Source of the DNA: CBDCVO01 sp965223085
GTDB taxonomy: Bacteria; Pseudomonadota; Gammaproteobacteria; Ga0077536
Assembly (NCBI GenBank): GCA_965223085.1
Contig: OZ244981.1
Span: 1,922,001 to 1,986,000, forward strand
Length of the DNA: 64,000 nt
Direction of reading: 5' to 3'
In this document: in pieces, positions 16,798 to 24,778 of the stretch
How positions within the stretch are numbered: position 1 is the stretch's first letter
Layout of the letters: every line of letters begins with the position of its first letter
Notes under the pieces: generated by a model
Told to the model about the DNA's origin: nothing
Seen by the model: the letters and a program-made list of their open reading frames with translations, nothing else
Databases searched by the model: none
Program-made: the position numbers and the translations under genes

Positions 16798-17220
16798 TTA
16801 TTCCGGCAAGGTATCGCCTGAACCACCAAAATCTGCCGGCATATCTTTGAATTTTGGTAATCCGTCTTTAATCGATACCGTCTTTTCACCGTAGTAAACA
16901 TGTAAGCTGGGTTTATGATCCAGTTCTGGCACCGTATTCAGATAGACATCGTGGAGGTTGAGCCCCGGATGATCAGTGAAGATATGGCCGCCACATATTT
17001 TGCAAAACTTACGATGGCTATTATCCGTTTTTGCAAATGAACCGATGTTAGCGGCGCCTTTCGTAACGTTTACGTTATCGGAAGGCCACAAGCTAAACGC
17101 GTTGATAGGCGCACCCGCCCAGATCGTACAATCATTGCAATGACAAAACCCCATCACCTGGGGGTCACCCGATACTTCGAATTCAACTGCGCCACAAAAA
17201 CATGCCCCTTTTGCCGCCAT
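16798..17220 (-). CDS. GFA/CENP-V family zinc protein
   Basis: This 140-residue protein carries the GFA fold's cysteine set: GACFCGAVEFEVSG, MGFCHCNDCTIWAG and KFCKICGGHIF. These bind two zinc ions in glutathione-dependent formaldehyde-activating enzyme relatives. The family is broad and most members have no proven formaldehyde role, so only the fold is asserted. It stands alone, convergent with pxpC. The 259 nt between it and the next plus-strand gene show no gene. Confidence 0.88.
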   Translation of the reverse strand: MAAKGACFCGAVEFEVSGDPQVMGFCHCNDCTIWAGAPINAFSLWPSDNVNVTKGAANIGSFAKTDNSHRKFCKICGGHIFTDHPGLNLHDVYLNTVPELDHKPSLHVYYGEKTVSIKDGLPKFKDMPADFGGSGDTLPE

Positions 17221-17479
17221 GATGATCCACTCCTCACAATTGGTTACGAAACAGTCCGCAGCCCAGTCTACGGCAAGCGTAGTGGTCGCGACAAACTACA
17301 ATCAATAAAACGTTTCGCTGTCCACGCCCTGAGTTTTCACGATAAATCGTGAAGATCGACGGTTGGCGTTGTTAGGGAACTCCAACGAGCGCAATAGGTC
17401 GAACAGCGTACACAGGCGGTCGGCGACAGACCGCCAATCGAGCTATCTGTGTCGCACCACCATTAGAGGAGAGCATTGA

Positions 17480-17812
17480 ATGAAAGGCATTCACGTAGTC
17501 GTGGCTACCTTGGCGTTGTCCAGTCAGATCGTATCCGCACAGGGCTTCATGCCCTGGACTGATGTTTTAAAGATGGCTGATACCGATGGCGATGGCATGG
17601 TAAACCCTAAAGAAGTTATGTATTTTGAGGCGGCGGATAGGCATTACGGATTTCAGCCCTTCATGGCGGATCACTTTAAAGATTTCGACACCGACAAAGA
17701 CGGTATGGTGAGCATGGAAGAAGCAAAAGCGGGGATGAAAGCGCTTGAAATGAGCGACGAGGATATGTCGAGAATGTTTCACCAAAAAGCGGGATTTATG
17801 CCCGGGAAATAG
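17480..17812 (+). CDS. Exported EF-hand calcium-binding protein
   Basis: This 110-residue protein has a signal peptide (about 1-20, ending VSA-Q) and two canonical EF-hand loops: DTDGDGMVNPKE and DTDKDGMVSMEE. AGAGGAG lies just upstream of the ATG. The mature N-terminus begins QGFMPWTD, echoing the F-x-P-W motifs in the small exported protein at 10719, and the protein ends in GFMPGK. A periplasmic calcium sensor or buffer is likely. It is convergent with the peroxiredoxin selenoprotein gene. Confidence 0.85.
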   Translation: MKGIHVVVATLALSSQIVSAQGFMPWTDVLKMADTDGDGMVNPKEVMYFEAADRHYGFQPFMADHFKDFDTDKDGMVSMEEAKAGMKALEMSDEDMSRMFHQKAGFMPGK

Positions 17813-17875
17813 TGAGGCGGGCCTAATAAAGATTAGCGTGACCCCATGACAGCTTAGGGCCACACTAAGCGATTG

Positions 17876-18397
17876 TCAGCGCTTTTCCACCCCGAGCGTG
17901 CCCAGGTTTTTGACAATATCGCGGCCAGCCGTTGCCGGATTGATGTCCTTGTCGATCATCACGACTAGGCCTTGTGGGTCGATGTAATAGGTCCAGCGTT
18001 TTGCGAAGCCGAGCACTGACATAACACCATATGCTTTTGCGACCGTCTTATTGGCGTCGCTGATAATGGGAAACTTAGCCTGGTTCTTTGCGGCAAAAGC
18101 GGTGTTATCTTCAATGTTGTCGACGCTGGCCATGAAGCGTTGCACCTTGAACGCACGGATGTCGCTGTCGCTCTCACGGATCGACTTGCACTCAACCGTT
18201 CAACCACCCGTAAATGCTTTCGGAAACCACGCCAACGCAACATGCTGGCCGCGATAATCGCTCAAGCGATGAATTTTTCCATCGGATCCGGGAAGTGCAA
18301 AATCTGGCGCCGGATCGCCAAGCTCGAGGCCGGTGCCAGCGACTGACCAAAGTCCGGCGGCGGAGAAAACAATCAGCGATATTACTTTTCTCAGCAT
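17876..18397 (-). CDS. Exported peroxiredoxin selenoprotein (TGA at the peroxidatic Cys)
   Basis: The minus-strand frame from ATG 18397 encodes a signal peptide, then LELGDPAPDFALPGSDGKIHRL and ALAWFPKAFTGG. It meets TGA at 18202-18200 and continues in the same frame as TVECKSIRESDSDIRAF and on to NPATAGRDIVKNLGTLGVEKR. Homologous peroxiredoxins read FPKAFTGG-C-TVECKS, so the TGA sits exactly at the peroxidatic cysteine, giving U66 with C70 as possible resolving residue. AAGGA precedes the ATG. A hairpin with a CGTGA loop follows 15-33 nt after the TGA. Peroxiredoxins are an established bacterial selenoprotein family. Annotated conventionally, this would appear as two broken genes. Confidence 0.88.
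18167..18185 (-). promoter_or_regulatory. Bacterial SECIS-like hairpin of the peroxiredoxin selenoprotein
   Basis: On the minus strand GTCG pairs with CGAC, one A·G mismatch follows, then TC/GA close the five-base loop CGTGA. The loop starts 22 nt after the TGA and has G at its second base. Position and loop resemble the hairpin downstream of the TGA at 11490. Confidence 0.6.
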
Positions 18398-18454
18398 GTG
18401 TTTATCCTTGAATCTGTCAGCACCATATCCACATCATTGCGAACGACTCACCTA

Positions 18455-19186
18455 CTAAATCGTAAGCTCGTAGCCATCGTGAGCGCATTGTTCTGGCACT
18501 TCGTTTATGCGAGCCAACATATCAGCGTGCATATGCGTTAGAACAATCCGTTTCGCGCTCAGTCGCCCGATATCGGAATAGTTTAAATGCCACTTGACCG
18601 ACTTGGAATAGAAATAGCATTCCGCAATTAGAAGATCGACATCGAATACCAGCGTACGCAGTGCTTCGGTGTATTCCCCGTCGCCGGTATAGACGATCGC
18701 CTTATCCCCGATCTGAATGCGCAAGGCCAAAGGTTTTGTCTCGAGGGTGTGACACGCATCTGCTGCAGTAATGACGAAATTCGAGATCGTCAAGGTTTTA
18801 TCAGGTGCAATAGTTTTATAATCAAGTGCGAACCGCGGCGCCATCACGTCACTACCTGGGAATAGCGCCTCCTGCAACCGTAGCAAATGCGTCTGCGTAT
18901 TGGCAGGCCCGAGTATCGTCAGTGGCTTCGTGCGCTTAGAACCGAGCATGGCATCCAATAGCAGGAATGGTATGCCACCGCAATGATCTCCGTGCAAATG
19001 GCTTAGGAGAATCATGTCAACTGAGTTCGGGTCGATGTGCTGTTGACGCAGTCCGATGAGTGAGCTGGTGCCAAAGTCGAGCGCAAATCGGATCCCTAGC
19101 GCATCGATCAAAATGCAGGTCTGCAGACGTCCGCCACTGCCAAAAGCGTCCCCCGAACCAATAAAACGAGCCGTGATGTTCGACAT
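18455..19186 (-). CDS. MBL-fold metallohydrolase, RNase Z-like
   Basis: This 243-residue metallo-beta-lactamase fold protein has the metal motif LSHLHGDHCGG (H-x-H-x-D-H), an AADACHTLETKPLALRI segment, VYTGDGEYTEAL and the final LTHMHADM. The pattern resembles RNase Z and related phosphodiesterase-like hydrolases. The substrate is unknown. It lies downstream of, and on the same strand as, the DNR-like regulator gene (140 nt gap), but no functional link is evident. Confidence 0.87.
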   Translation of the reverse strand: MSNITARFIGSGDAFGSGGRLQTCILIDALGIRFALDFGTSSLIGLRQQHIDPNSVDMILLSHLHGDHCGGIPFLLLDAMLGSKRTKPLTILGPANTQTHLLRLQEALFPGSDVMAPRFALDYKTIAPDKTLTISNFVITAADACHTLETKPLALRIQIGDKAIVYTGDGEYTEALRTLVFDVDLLIAECYFYSKSVKWHLNYSDIGRLSAKRIVLTHMHADMLARINEVPEQCAHDGYELTI

Positions 19187-19326
19187 ACGTCTATTTTAAC
19201 GGCGTGCGCCAATGCGGATGGTAACTCTTGTACCCAGAGCCCAACATCGTCGCACCGCCTATCCTCCAATTGCTGGCGCAAGATATGGAATTTCCTTGCA
19301 TGGGTACGTCATTTTCACTGACGCGT

Positions 19327-20025
19327 TTACGTTTCGACCATGCGTCGCAGTCGCTCGACATCTTTGAGCACAATATGAGCACCGTCACCGTCAATCAAAC
19401 CGTCGTGACGCAAGCGGGCAAGGATCCGTGAGAACGTTTCCGGCTGGATCGACAAGCGAGACGCTATTACAAGTTTTGGCACCACGAGTTGTATGTCACG
19501 GGCGTGTTCTGCGCCGCTCGGAAGCTGCGTGAGAAGAAAGCATACGAGTCGGTAAGTCGCATTGTGCAGCGTAATATCATCGATTTGAATAATCAGCTCG
19601 TGGAGCCGTTTCGACATGCTCGCCATGACACGAAAACACGCATCGGTCGATTCATGTAGCAACGCACGCACTGGGGCCACAGCAAATGCGATCAACTCAC
19701 CGTCTTCAACCATTCGCGCATCGACGGGGTAACCGCGATCTGCTGAGGCAAACATGAGCGCTTCGGCGAACGTTTCGCCGGCGCCGATCAGCGCAATGAC
19801 TTTTTCATCACCACGGCTGCTCGAACGCGAAAGTTGTATCAACCCGCTTGCCACATAGTAGAAATGAGTGATCTCGTCGCCGAACTTAAATAGCACATCG
19901 CCATGGTTGAGCTGTTTTCTTGAAGCAGCCGCCGCGATCGGCTCGAGCAATCTGCCGTCGAGGTTTGCGAACAAAAATACCCGCGACACATCAGCTCGGG
20001 TGACTCGAAGTTTTTTCATTTTCAT
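19327..20025 (-). CDS. Crp/Fnr-family regulator, DNR/NnrR-like
   Basis: This 232-residue protein has an N-terminal cyclic-nucleotide-binding-like barrel (GDVLFKFGDEITHFYYVASGLIQL), a dimerisation helix and a C-terminal winged helix (KLVIASRLSIQPETFSRILARLRHDGLI). The recognition helix keeps the E-x-x-S-R pattern of FNR, predicting TTGAT-N4-ATCAA sites. The N-terminal cysteines that bind Fe-S in FNR are absent, which fits the DNR type that senses NO through haem. A perfect FNR-type box lies 13 nt upstream of its start, and two more precede the oxidase-like cluster and nirS. It is very likely the local NO-responsive activator. Confidence 0.88.
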   Translation of the reverse strand: MKMKKLRVTRADVSRVFLFANLDGRLLEPIAAAASRKQLNHGDVLFKFGDEITHFYYVASGLIQLSRSSSRGDEKVIALIGAGETFAEALMFASADRGYPVDARMVEDGELIAFAVAPVRALLHESTDACFRVMASMSKRLHELIIQIDDITLHNATYRLVCFLLTQLPSGAEHARDIQLVVPKLVIASRLSIQPETFSRILARLRHDGLIDGDGAHIVLKDVERLRRMVET

Positions 20026-20037
20026 CGCTCGATCGAG

Positions 20038-20051
20038 TTGATACAGATCAA
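20038..20051. promoter_or_regulatory. FNR/DNR box between the regulator and the thioredoxin-like gene
   Basis: TTGATACAGATCAA matches the TTGAT-N4-ATCAA consensus exactly. It lies 13 bp upstream of the regulator's ATG (minus strand) and about 89 bp upstream of the plus-strand thioredoxin-like gene. It could both autoregulate the regulator and activate the divergent cluster. Confidence 0.75.
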
Positions 20052-20139
20052 GGTAAGCGATTTCTTGAGCGCGCGAAATACGTTGCTTGTGAGAATCGCG
20101 TACGCGACGGAGTCATAGCGTGCCAGGAAGTGAGTACTT

Positions 20140-20388
20140 TTGAAATCCCGCGTCGTGCTACTTATCGGACACGAATGCGCCTCGTGCGAGGAAGCGGAGC
20201 AGCTATGGCGCAACGTCGCGGACGAAATGGGTGTTTGCATCGATATTCGCAACATTGACCTTAATCGCAGCCGCGAGCAGGTTACTGCTTTACCGACACT
20301 GCTCGTTGACGGTAACCCCATTGTCGTCGGGGTCCCGCGCGCGGAAGTCGCGAGCGCCTTGCTACGCGATGCGCTGAGGAGCGAGTAG
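20140..20388 (+). CDS. Small thioredoxin/glutaredoxin-fold protein
   Basis: This 82-residue protein has a thioredoxin-like pattern: VVLLIGHECASCEEAEQLW with a C-A-S-C dithiol, then a beta strand and TALPTLLVDGNPIVVG with the family's cis-proline. TTG is the only sensible start in this frame. It sits downstream of the DNR box and upstream of the haem-copper genes. A role in delivering reductant for CuA or haem maturation is plausible but inferred from position only. Confidence 0.72.
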   Translation: MKSRVVLLIGHECASCEEAEQLWRNVADEMGVCIDIRNIDLNRSREQVTALPTLLVDGNPIVVGVPRAEVASALLRDALRSE

Positions 20389-20392
20389 GGCG

Positions 20393-20572
20393 GTGGCGGC
20401 ACTCTATTATACAGTGGCCGCGGTCGTACTCTACGTGCTCTCCGATTGGTTGTTGCAGCGCATCGAAATCGCCCGTGGTGAACGCTTGCAATTTCGTAGT
20501 GTGTATTTCTTTGCAATTCTTTTGGTGCTAACGCTCGGCGTGTTTGCACTGATTCGGCACCTCACTACATAA
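20393..20572 (+). CDS. Small two-helix membrane protein
   Basis: A 59-codon frame starts at GTG 20393, 4 nt after the thioredoxin-like stop and close behind a GAGGAGCGAG purine run. It encodes two hydrophobic helices, AALYYTVAAVVLYVLSDWLL and SVYFFAILLVLTLGVFALI, separated by a basic loop (QRIEIARGERLQFR). It is not assignable to a known family by eye. Tight spacing implies it belongs with the preceding gene in the nitrogen-oxide cluster. Confidence 0.6.
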   Translation: MAALYYTVAAVVLYVLSDWLLQRIEIARGERLQFRSVYFFAILLVLTLGVFALIRHLTT

Positions 20573-20593
20573 AGCGCTGCCGCGCGACACCGG

Positions 20594-20607
20594 TTGATCC
20601 AGGTCAA
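20594..20607. promoter_or_regulatory. FNR/DNR box upstream of the haem-copper cluster
   Basis: TTGATCCAGGTCAA fits the DNR-type consensus TTGAT-N4-GTCAA. It lies 65 bp before the start of the first small subunit gene, a suitable distance for class II activation of that operon. Confidence 0.72.
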
Positions 20608-20672
20608 GGAGCATGCATAGAGCCGCCTGCTACAACAAGACCGTGAGCATTCGCTAAACGGGGGAGATCTGT

Positions 20673-20855
20673 ATGGCTGCGGACGATAGTGTTAGCGGGC
20701 AAACGCCCAACGAGGAATCGCACCAACGCATACCCGTGATGCAGCGTATTCTCGATAATCCGTTTCTGCTGTTATTCCTCGGGGTCACGATGCCGACGGT
20801 GTTTTATATCATCTGGGGCGTGATGGAGATCGTGCAGATCCCCATCTCTCCATAA
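20673..20855 (+). CDS. Single-helix small subunit of the haem-copper complex
   Basis: The protein has 60 residues. A polar N-terminal 30 is followed by one membrane helix (NPFLLLFLGVTMPTVFYIIWGVMEI). Position directly before the CuA subunit and size resemble the short subunit IIa of ba3-type oxidases, which covers the helix missing from a one-helix subunit II. The assignment rests on location and topology, not on detailed similarity. Confidence 0.68.
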   Translation: MAADDSVSGQTPNEESHQRIPVMQRILDNPFLLLFLGVTMPTVFYIIWGVMEIVQIPISP

Positions 20856-20874
20856 CCACCGCGGAGGATTATCT

Positions 20875-21408
20875 ATGGCCCTGTATCCCCCACCGCAACG
20901 GGTTTGGTGGCGCGAACCTATCGCGAAAACCGAAATCGTTTGGATCATCATCGCCTTCCTATGGGGGCTCGCAATGTTTTTCATGATGATCTATTGGCAC
21001 GCGGCGGGTGAGCAGAACCTATCCAACGAAGCTTATCGCACCACGCCGGAAGCGTTCCATGCGAAAGCTAATGCCTTAGTCGAAGCCCATCAGGTACGGG
21101 AAGAAGCAGGCACCCCGGTGGTCCACCCACCGCCGGACAGCGATATTTATCTAGTCGCGCGATTGTGGAGCTGGTGGCCGATATTCGAACTCGAAAAAGA
21201 TCAAACTTATCGCCTGCATATATCGGCAATGGATTGGCAACATGGTTTTTCACTACAACCAGTAAATATCAATCTGCAGATCCATCCAGGCTACGACATG
21301 GTGGTTACTGTGCGGCCCGACCGCAGTGGCGAATACGGCATCGTCTGTAACGAATTTTGCGGTATCGGTCATCACACCATGATCGGCAAGATGTACGTCG
21401 TCGAGTAG
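20875..21408 (+). CDS. CuA-containing subunit II of a haem-copper reductase
   Basis: This 177-residue protein has one N-terminal membrane helix (TEIVWIIIAFLWGLAMFFMMIYW) and a periplasmic cupredoxin domain. All CuA ligands are visible: DWQHGFSL supplies the first His, and CNEFCGIGHHTM gives C-x-E-x-C-x3-H-x2-M. It resembles ba3-type subunit II. It receives electrons from a cytochrome or cupredoxin and passes them to subunit I. Spacing to the next gene is 12 nt, so the two are cotranscribed. Confidence 0.93.
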   Translation: MALYPPPQRVWWREPIAKTEIVWIIIAFLWGLAMFFMMIYWHAAGEQNLSNEAYRTTPEAFHAKANALVEAHQVREEAGTPVVHPPPDSDIYLVARLWSWWPIFELEKDQTYRLHISAMDWQHGFSLQPVNINLQIHPGYDMVVTVRPDRSGEYGIVCNEFCGIGHHTMIGKMYVVE

Positions 21409-21420
21409 GAGCGCAGCGTT

Positions 21421-23109
21421 ATGGCACAAACAGGTCCTGGTAGTTTTCGTACTTGCCCAACAACTGGGCTGCGCATTCACAGTTCCGCCGAGACCTTGAT
21501 CAAGGCAAATGCGGTAGTCGCTGTGGTATTTCTTGCCGTTGGCGGGCTGTTCGGCCTCGCCGTTGCACTTACTCGGTGGCCTGCGGTGCATTTGCTACCG
21601 GCGGAAATGTTCTATTTGGCGCTAACGGCGCACGGTCTCGACGTGTTGTTGGTGTGGATTATTTTTTTCGAAGTGGCGGTACTTTATTTCGCCTCGGCAA
21701 TTGTACTGAACAGCCGCTTAGCAATGCCGCGGGTGGCGTGGACAGCGTTTGCCTTAATGTTGATCGGCGCGGTGGTAACGAATGTAGCTGTGCTCCAAGG
21801 TGGCTCGAGCGTTATGTTCACGTCTTATGTGCCGATGCGCGCAGATCCGAATTTTTATCTTGGCTTGATCTTATTTGCGGTTGGGGCGCTCATCGCGTGC
21901 GCGATATTTTTCGGAACTTTGGTGATCGCTAAAGAACAACGTACCTATGAAGGCTCGATCCCTCTGGTCACTTTTGGCGCTTTAACGGCGGCGATTATTG
22001 CCGTGTTTACTTTGGCATCAGGGGCGATCATTTTAATCCCTACCTGGCTGTGGTCGATGGATATCATCGAGCACATCGATCCATTAATGTATAAAACTGT
22101 GTGGTGGGCCATGGGTCATTCCTCGCAGCAAATTAATGTTTCGGCCCATGTTGCAGTGTGGTATGCCATCGCCGCGATCGTTCTCGGTGCGAAACCGATT
22201 TCGGAGAAGGTCAGTCGCATGGCCTTTCTCATGTACATTTTGTTTTTGCAACTCGCGAGCGCACATCACATGCTGGTCGAACCTGGGATCAGTTCGGAAT
22301 GGAAAATCTTTAATACAAGTTACGCCATGTACCTCGCTGTGTTAGGCAGCATGATTCATGGTATGACCGTGCCGGGATCGATCGAGGCGGCGCAACGTGC
22401 TAAGGGATATACGAATGGGTTGTTTGAGTGGTTGCGTAAAGCACCGTGGGACAACCCTGCTTTCGCGGGCATGTTTTTGTCATTGCTAATGTTCGGGTTT
22501 CTAGGCGGTATTTCTGGGGTTGTTCTTGGCACCGAACAGATCAATCTTATCATGCACAACACGATTTACGTTCCGGGCCATTTTCATGCCACTGTCGTTG
22601 CGGGGACGACTCTTGCGTTTATGGCGGTGACATATTTGTTGGTGCCTATGATTTTTCGACGCGAGCTGATTCTCGAGAAATGGGCAAAGGTTCAACCGTA
22701 TTTGTTCGGTATTGGAGTCGCCGGCATTTCGGTGTTTATGATGGGCGCAGGCACGCTCGGTGTTGCACGACGACATTGGGATATCACGTTCGCCGATGCC
22801 GCGATGAGCTTCGAATATCCCCCGACCGCATTTCTAATGATGGGGCTAAACGGCATGTCCGCAATCCTCGCCGCACTCGGAGGAATCATCTACGTAGTCG
22901 TCGTAGTGGGCTCAATTTTGTTCGGCAAACGGATTGTGGACGAAGCGAGCGAGACGCCAGCGCCGGCCGCAGCTGTGGGGCGTTATGGCAGTGCCGGTAC
23001 GCTAGCGATCCCAGGTACCGCTGCGCTCGTCACCATATTCTTCACGGCATTTGTGTTGTATTACTTCGTCAACTGGAAGTACCTGTCGGAGGTTTGGCCG
23101 TTGCAGTAA
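21421..23109 (+). CDS. Haem-copper reductase subunit I, probable CuA-type nitric oxide reductase
   Basis: This 562-residue, 12+-helix protein is most like B-family (ba3) oxidases. Metal ligands are all kept: the low-spin haem His in LALTAHGLDVLLVW, CuB His in WWAMGHSSQQ and AHHMLVEPG, and the two haem His in VPGHFHATV. In O2-reducing relatives the first CuB His is followed four residues later by a Tyr cross-linked to another CuB His. Here that position is Gln (H-S-S-Q-Q). Loss of this Tyr is the hallmark of haem-copper nitric oxide reductases with a CuA subunit. The DNR boxes and nirS nearby agree. An unusual oxidase remains the alternative. Confidence 0.85.
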   Translation: MAQTGPGSFRTCPTTGLRIHSSAETLIKANAVVAVVFLAVGGLFGLAVALTRWPAVHLLPAEMFYLALTAHGLDVLLVWIIFFEVAVLYFASAIVLNSRLAMPRVAWTAFALMLIGAVVTNVAVLQGGSSVMFTSYVPMRADPNFYLGLILFAVGALIACAIFFGTLVIAKEQRTYEGSIPLVTFGALTAAIIAVFTLASGAIILIPTWLWSMDIIEHIDPLMYKTVWWAMGHSSQQINVSAHVAVWYAIAAIVLGAKPISEKVSRMAFLMYILFLQLASAHHMLVEPGISSEWKIFNTSYAMYLAVLGSMIHGMTVPGSIEAAQRAKGYTNGLFEWLRKAPWDNPAFAGMFLSLLMFGFLGGISGVVLGTEQINLIMHNTIYVPGHFHATVVAGTTLAFMAVTYLLVPMIFRRELILEKWAKVQPYLFGIGVAGISVFMMGAGTLGVARRHWDITFADAAMSFEYPPTAFLMMGLNGMSAILAALGGIIYVVVVVGSILFGKRIVDEASETPAPAAAVGRYGSAGTLAIPGTAALVTIFFTAFVLYYFVNWKYLSEVWPLQ

Positions 23110-23124
23110 ACGGTCGACTGACAC

Positions 23125-23988
23125 ATGGATGATACGCTGCACGTACTCTACGGTACCTTCAAGCTCCGCATCGGTGTGGCGATCATGCTCTGTGCGGTGG
23201 CGGGTGCCGCGGTTACCCCGGGAACGTTGTCCGTTTGGAAGCTGAGTTTGTTGGCGCTGGCGGTATTACTGTCGTCAGCGAGTGCCGGTGCATTTAATCA
23301 ATTCGCCGAACGTGAATTAGATGCGCAAATGATGCGTACACGCAACCGGCCCTTCGTCACAGGTCGTCTGCATGCCGGGCCGATGTGGCTTTGCATTATC
23401 GTTTTGTTGACCCTCGTTCCGGTGGTCGCGGTCGCGATAAGCGTCAATGCCACTGCTGCGACTTATGTATTCTTAGGTGCCTTTGTCTATGGCATCGTCT
23501 ATACGATATGGCTGAAACGCTCGACGGCATGGAATATTGTTTTTGGTGGGCTTGCGGGGAGTTTTGCGGTGCTCGCCGGGGGCGCGGCGGTGGACGCAAC
23601 GCTCGCGCCCGCCGCCATCATTCTTGCTGTGGTTCTGTTCTTGTGGACGCCGCCGCATTTCTGGAGTCTGGCGATCGTTTATCGCGATGATTACGCGCGT
23701 GCAGCGGTACCGATGTTGCCGCTGGTTATCGGCGACGCACGCGCGGCACAGATCATTCTCCTGCACACAGTTGCATTAGTCGGTATATCGCTTACTCCCG
23801 TACTATACGGATGCGGGTGGATATATCTGCTCGGCGCGTCATTAGGCGGCGTATATTTCGTCGCAACGAGTATTAAATTAGTTCGCCAACCAGGACGTGG
23901 CACAGCACGTGTGAACTTTCATGCTTCACTCGTCCAGCTATGCTTGCTGCTCAGCGGTGCGATCCTGGATGCCGCGCTCGGCGCGTGA
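23125..23988 (+). CDS. ctaB: Heme O synthase (protoheme IX farnesyltransferase)
   Basis: This 287-residue polytopic UbiA-family prenyltransferase has the first Asp-rich region SAGAFNQFAERELDAQMMRTRNRP and the second motif in FLWTPPHFWSLAIVYRDDYARA, both diagnostic for CtaB/CyoE. It farnesylates haem B to haem O. It begins 15 nt after subunit I, so the complex probably uses haem O or an A-type derivative. Hence it is not a simple cNOR, which uses only haem B. The 3' end overlaps the SCO gene by 20 nt. Confidence 0.93.
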   Translation: MDDTLHVLYGTFKLRIGVAIMLCAVAGAAVTPGTLSVWKLSLLALAVLLSSASAGAFNQFAERELDAQMMRTRNRPFVTGRLHAGPMWLCIIVLLTLVPVVAVAISVNATAATYVFLGAFVYGIVYTIWLKRSTAWNIVFGGLAGSFAVLAGGAAVDATLAPAAIILAVVLFLWTPPHFWSLAIVYRDDYARAAVPMLPLVIGDARAAQIILLHTVALVGISLTPVLYGCGWIYLLGASLGGVYFVATSIKLVRQPGRGTARVNFHASLVQLCLLLSGAILDAALGA

Positions 23989-24778
23989 CCGTGTCGTTGC
24001 CGTCGCCCTCGTGTTGTTATGCGCGGGGGAGGCGGGCGGTAAATCGAGCTTTGACCGGGCCTCAGCGTTAGCGACGAGTCAAGCCGCGATTGGTCGTGCA
24101 ATCGACAATCATCGTTTCTTAACCAGCGCCGGGGCGATACTTAACCTAAACGACCTACCCAAGCGGCCATTGGTTATTAGCCTCATTTTTACGAGCTGCC
24201 ACCATACGTGTCCTATGATTACCCGCCAGTTAGGGCAAGCTGTCTCGATGGCACGTGAAACGCTGGGTGAAGATGCGTTTCATGTGCTAACCATCGGTTT
24301 TGATACCGCGAACGACAGCCCGGAGCGCATGCGAGCTTATGCTCGGGAGCGGGGGATCGATACGTCGAAATGGCATTTCTTGAGTACCGATGAGGCCACT
24401 ATCGGCCATCTTGCACAAGAACTCGGTTTTCTCTTCTTCGCCTCACCTCGCGGTTTCGACCACTTGGCCCAAGTGACGGTAACCGATGCAGAACGGCGTG
24501 TTTATCATCAGATTTATGGTGATTCGTTCTCTCCGCCCGCATTGACCGAGCCACTTAAGCGGCTCGCCTTAGGTATTGCAGCAGAACAGGGCAGTGTTGC
24601 GAGCTTATTCGAACGGGTTCGTTTGTTGTGCACAGTCTACGATCCGCGCAGCGGCAAATATCGCCTGGATTATTCGTTATTTGTGATGCTCGGTACGGGT
24701 CTGACGGGCTTGCTGGCAATAGCGATCTTTATTGTTCGCGCTTGGCGCGAGAATAGCGAGCGAGATTGTTCTTCATGA
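23969..24778 (+). CDS. SCO1/SenC-type copper chaperone with C-terminal membrane anchor
   Basis: ATG 23969 gives a signal peptide (SARDRVVAVALVLLCAGEAGG). A thioredoxin-like SCO domain follows with SLIFTSCHHTCPMI (C-x3-C copper site), DTANDSPERMRAYA and FDHLAQVTV, where the conserved metal His lies near residues 160-170. A membrane helix near the C-terminus (SLFVMLGTGLTGLLAIAIFIV) anchors it. SCO proteins load copper into CuA, matching the adjacent CuA subunit. Starts upstream of 23969 would be out of character for an exported protein. Confidence 0.9.
   Translation: MPRSARDRVVAVALVLLCAGEAGGKSSFDRASALATSQAAIGRAIDNHRFLTSAGAILNLNDLPKRPLVISLIFTSCHHTCPMITRQLGQAVSMARETLGEDAFHVLTIGFDTANDSPERMRAYARERGIDTSKWHFLSTDEATIGHLAQELGFLFFASPRGFDHLAQVTVTDAERRVYHQIYGDSFSPPALTEPLKRLALGIAAEQGSVASLFERVRLLCTVYDPRSGKYRLDYSLFVMLGTGLTGLLAIAIFIVRAWRENSERDCSS

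Noticed and set aside
21421..23109. Ordinary ba3-type cytochrome c oxidase
   Set aside because: The cross-linked active-site Tyr is replaced by Gln and the genomic setting is denitrification. It is kept only as an alternative.
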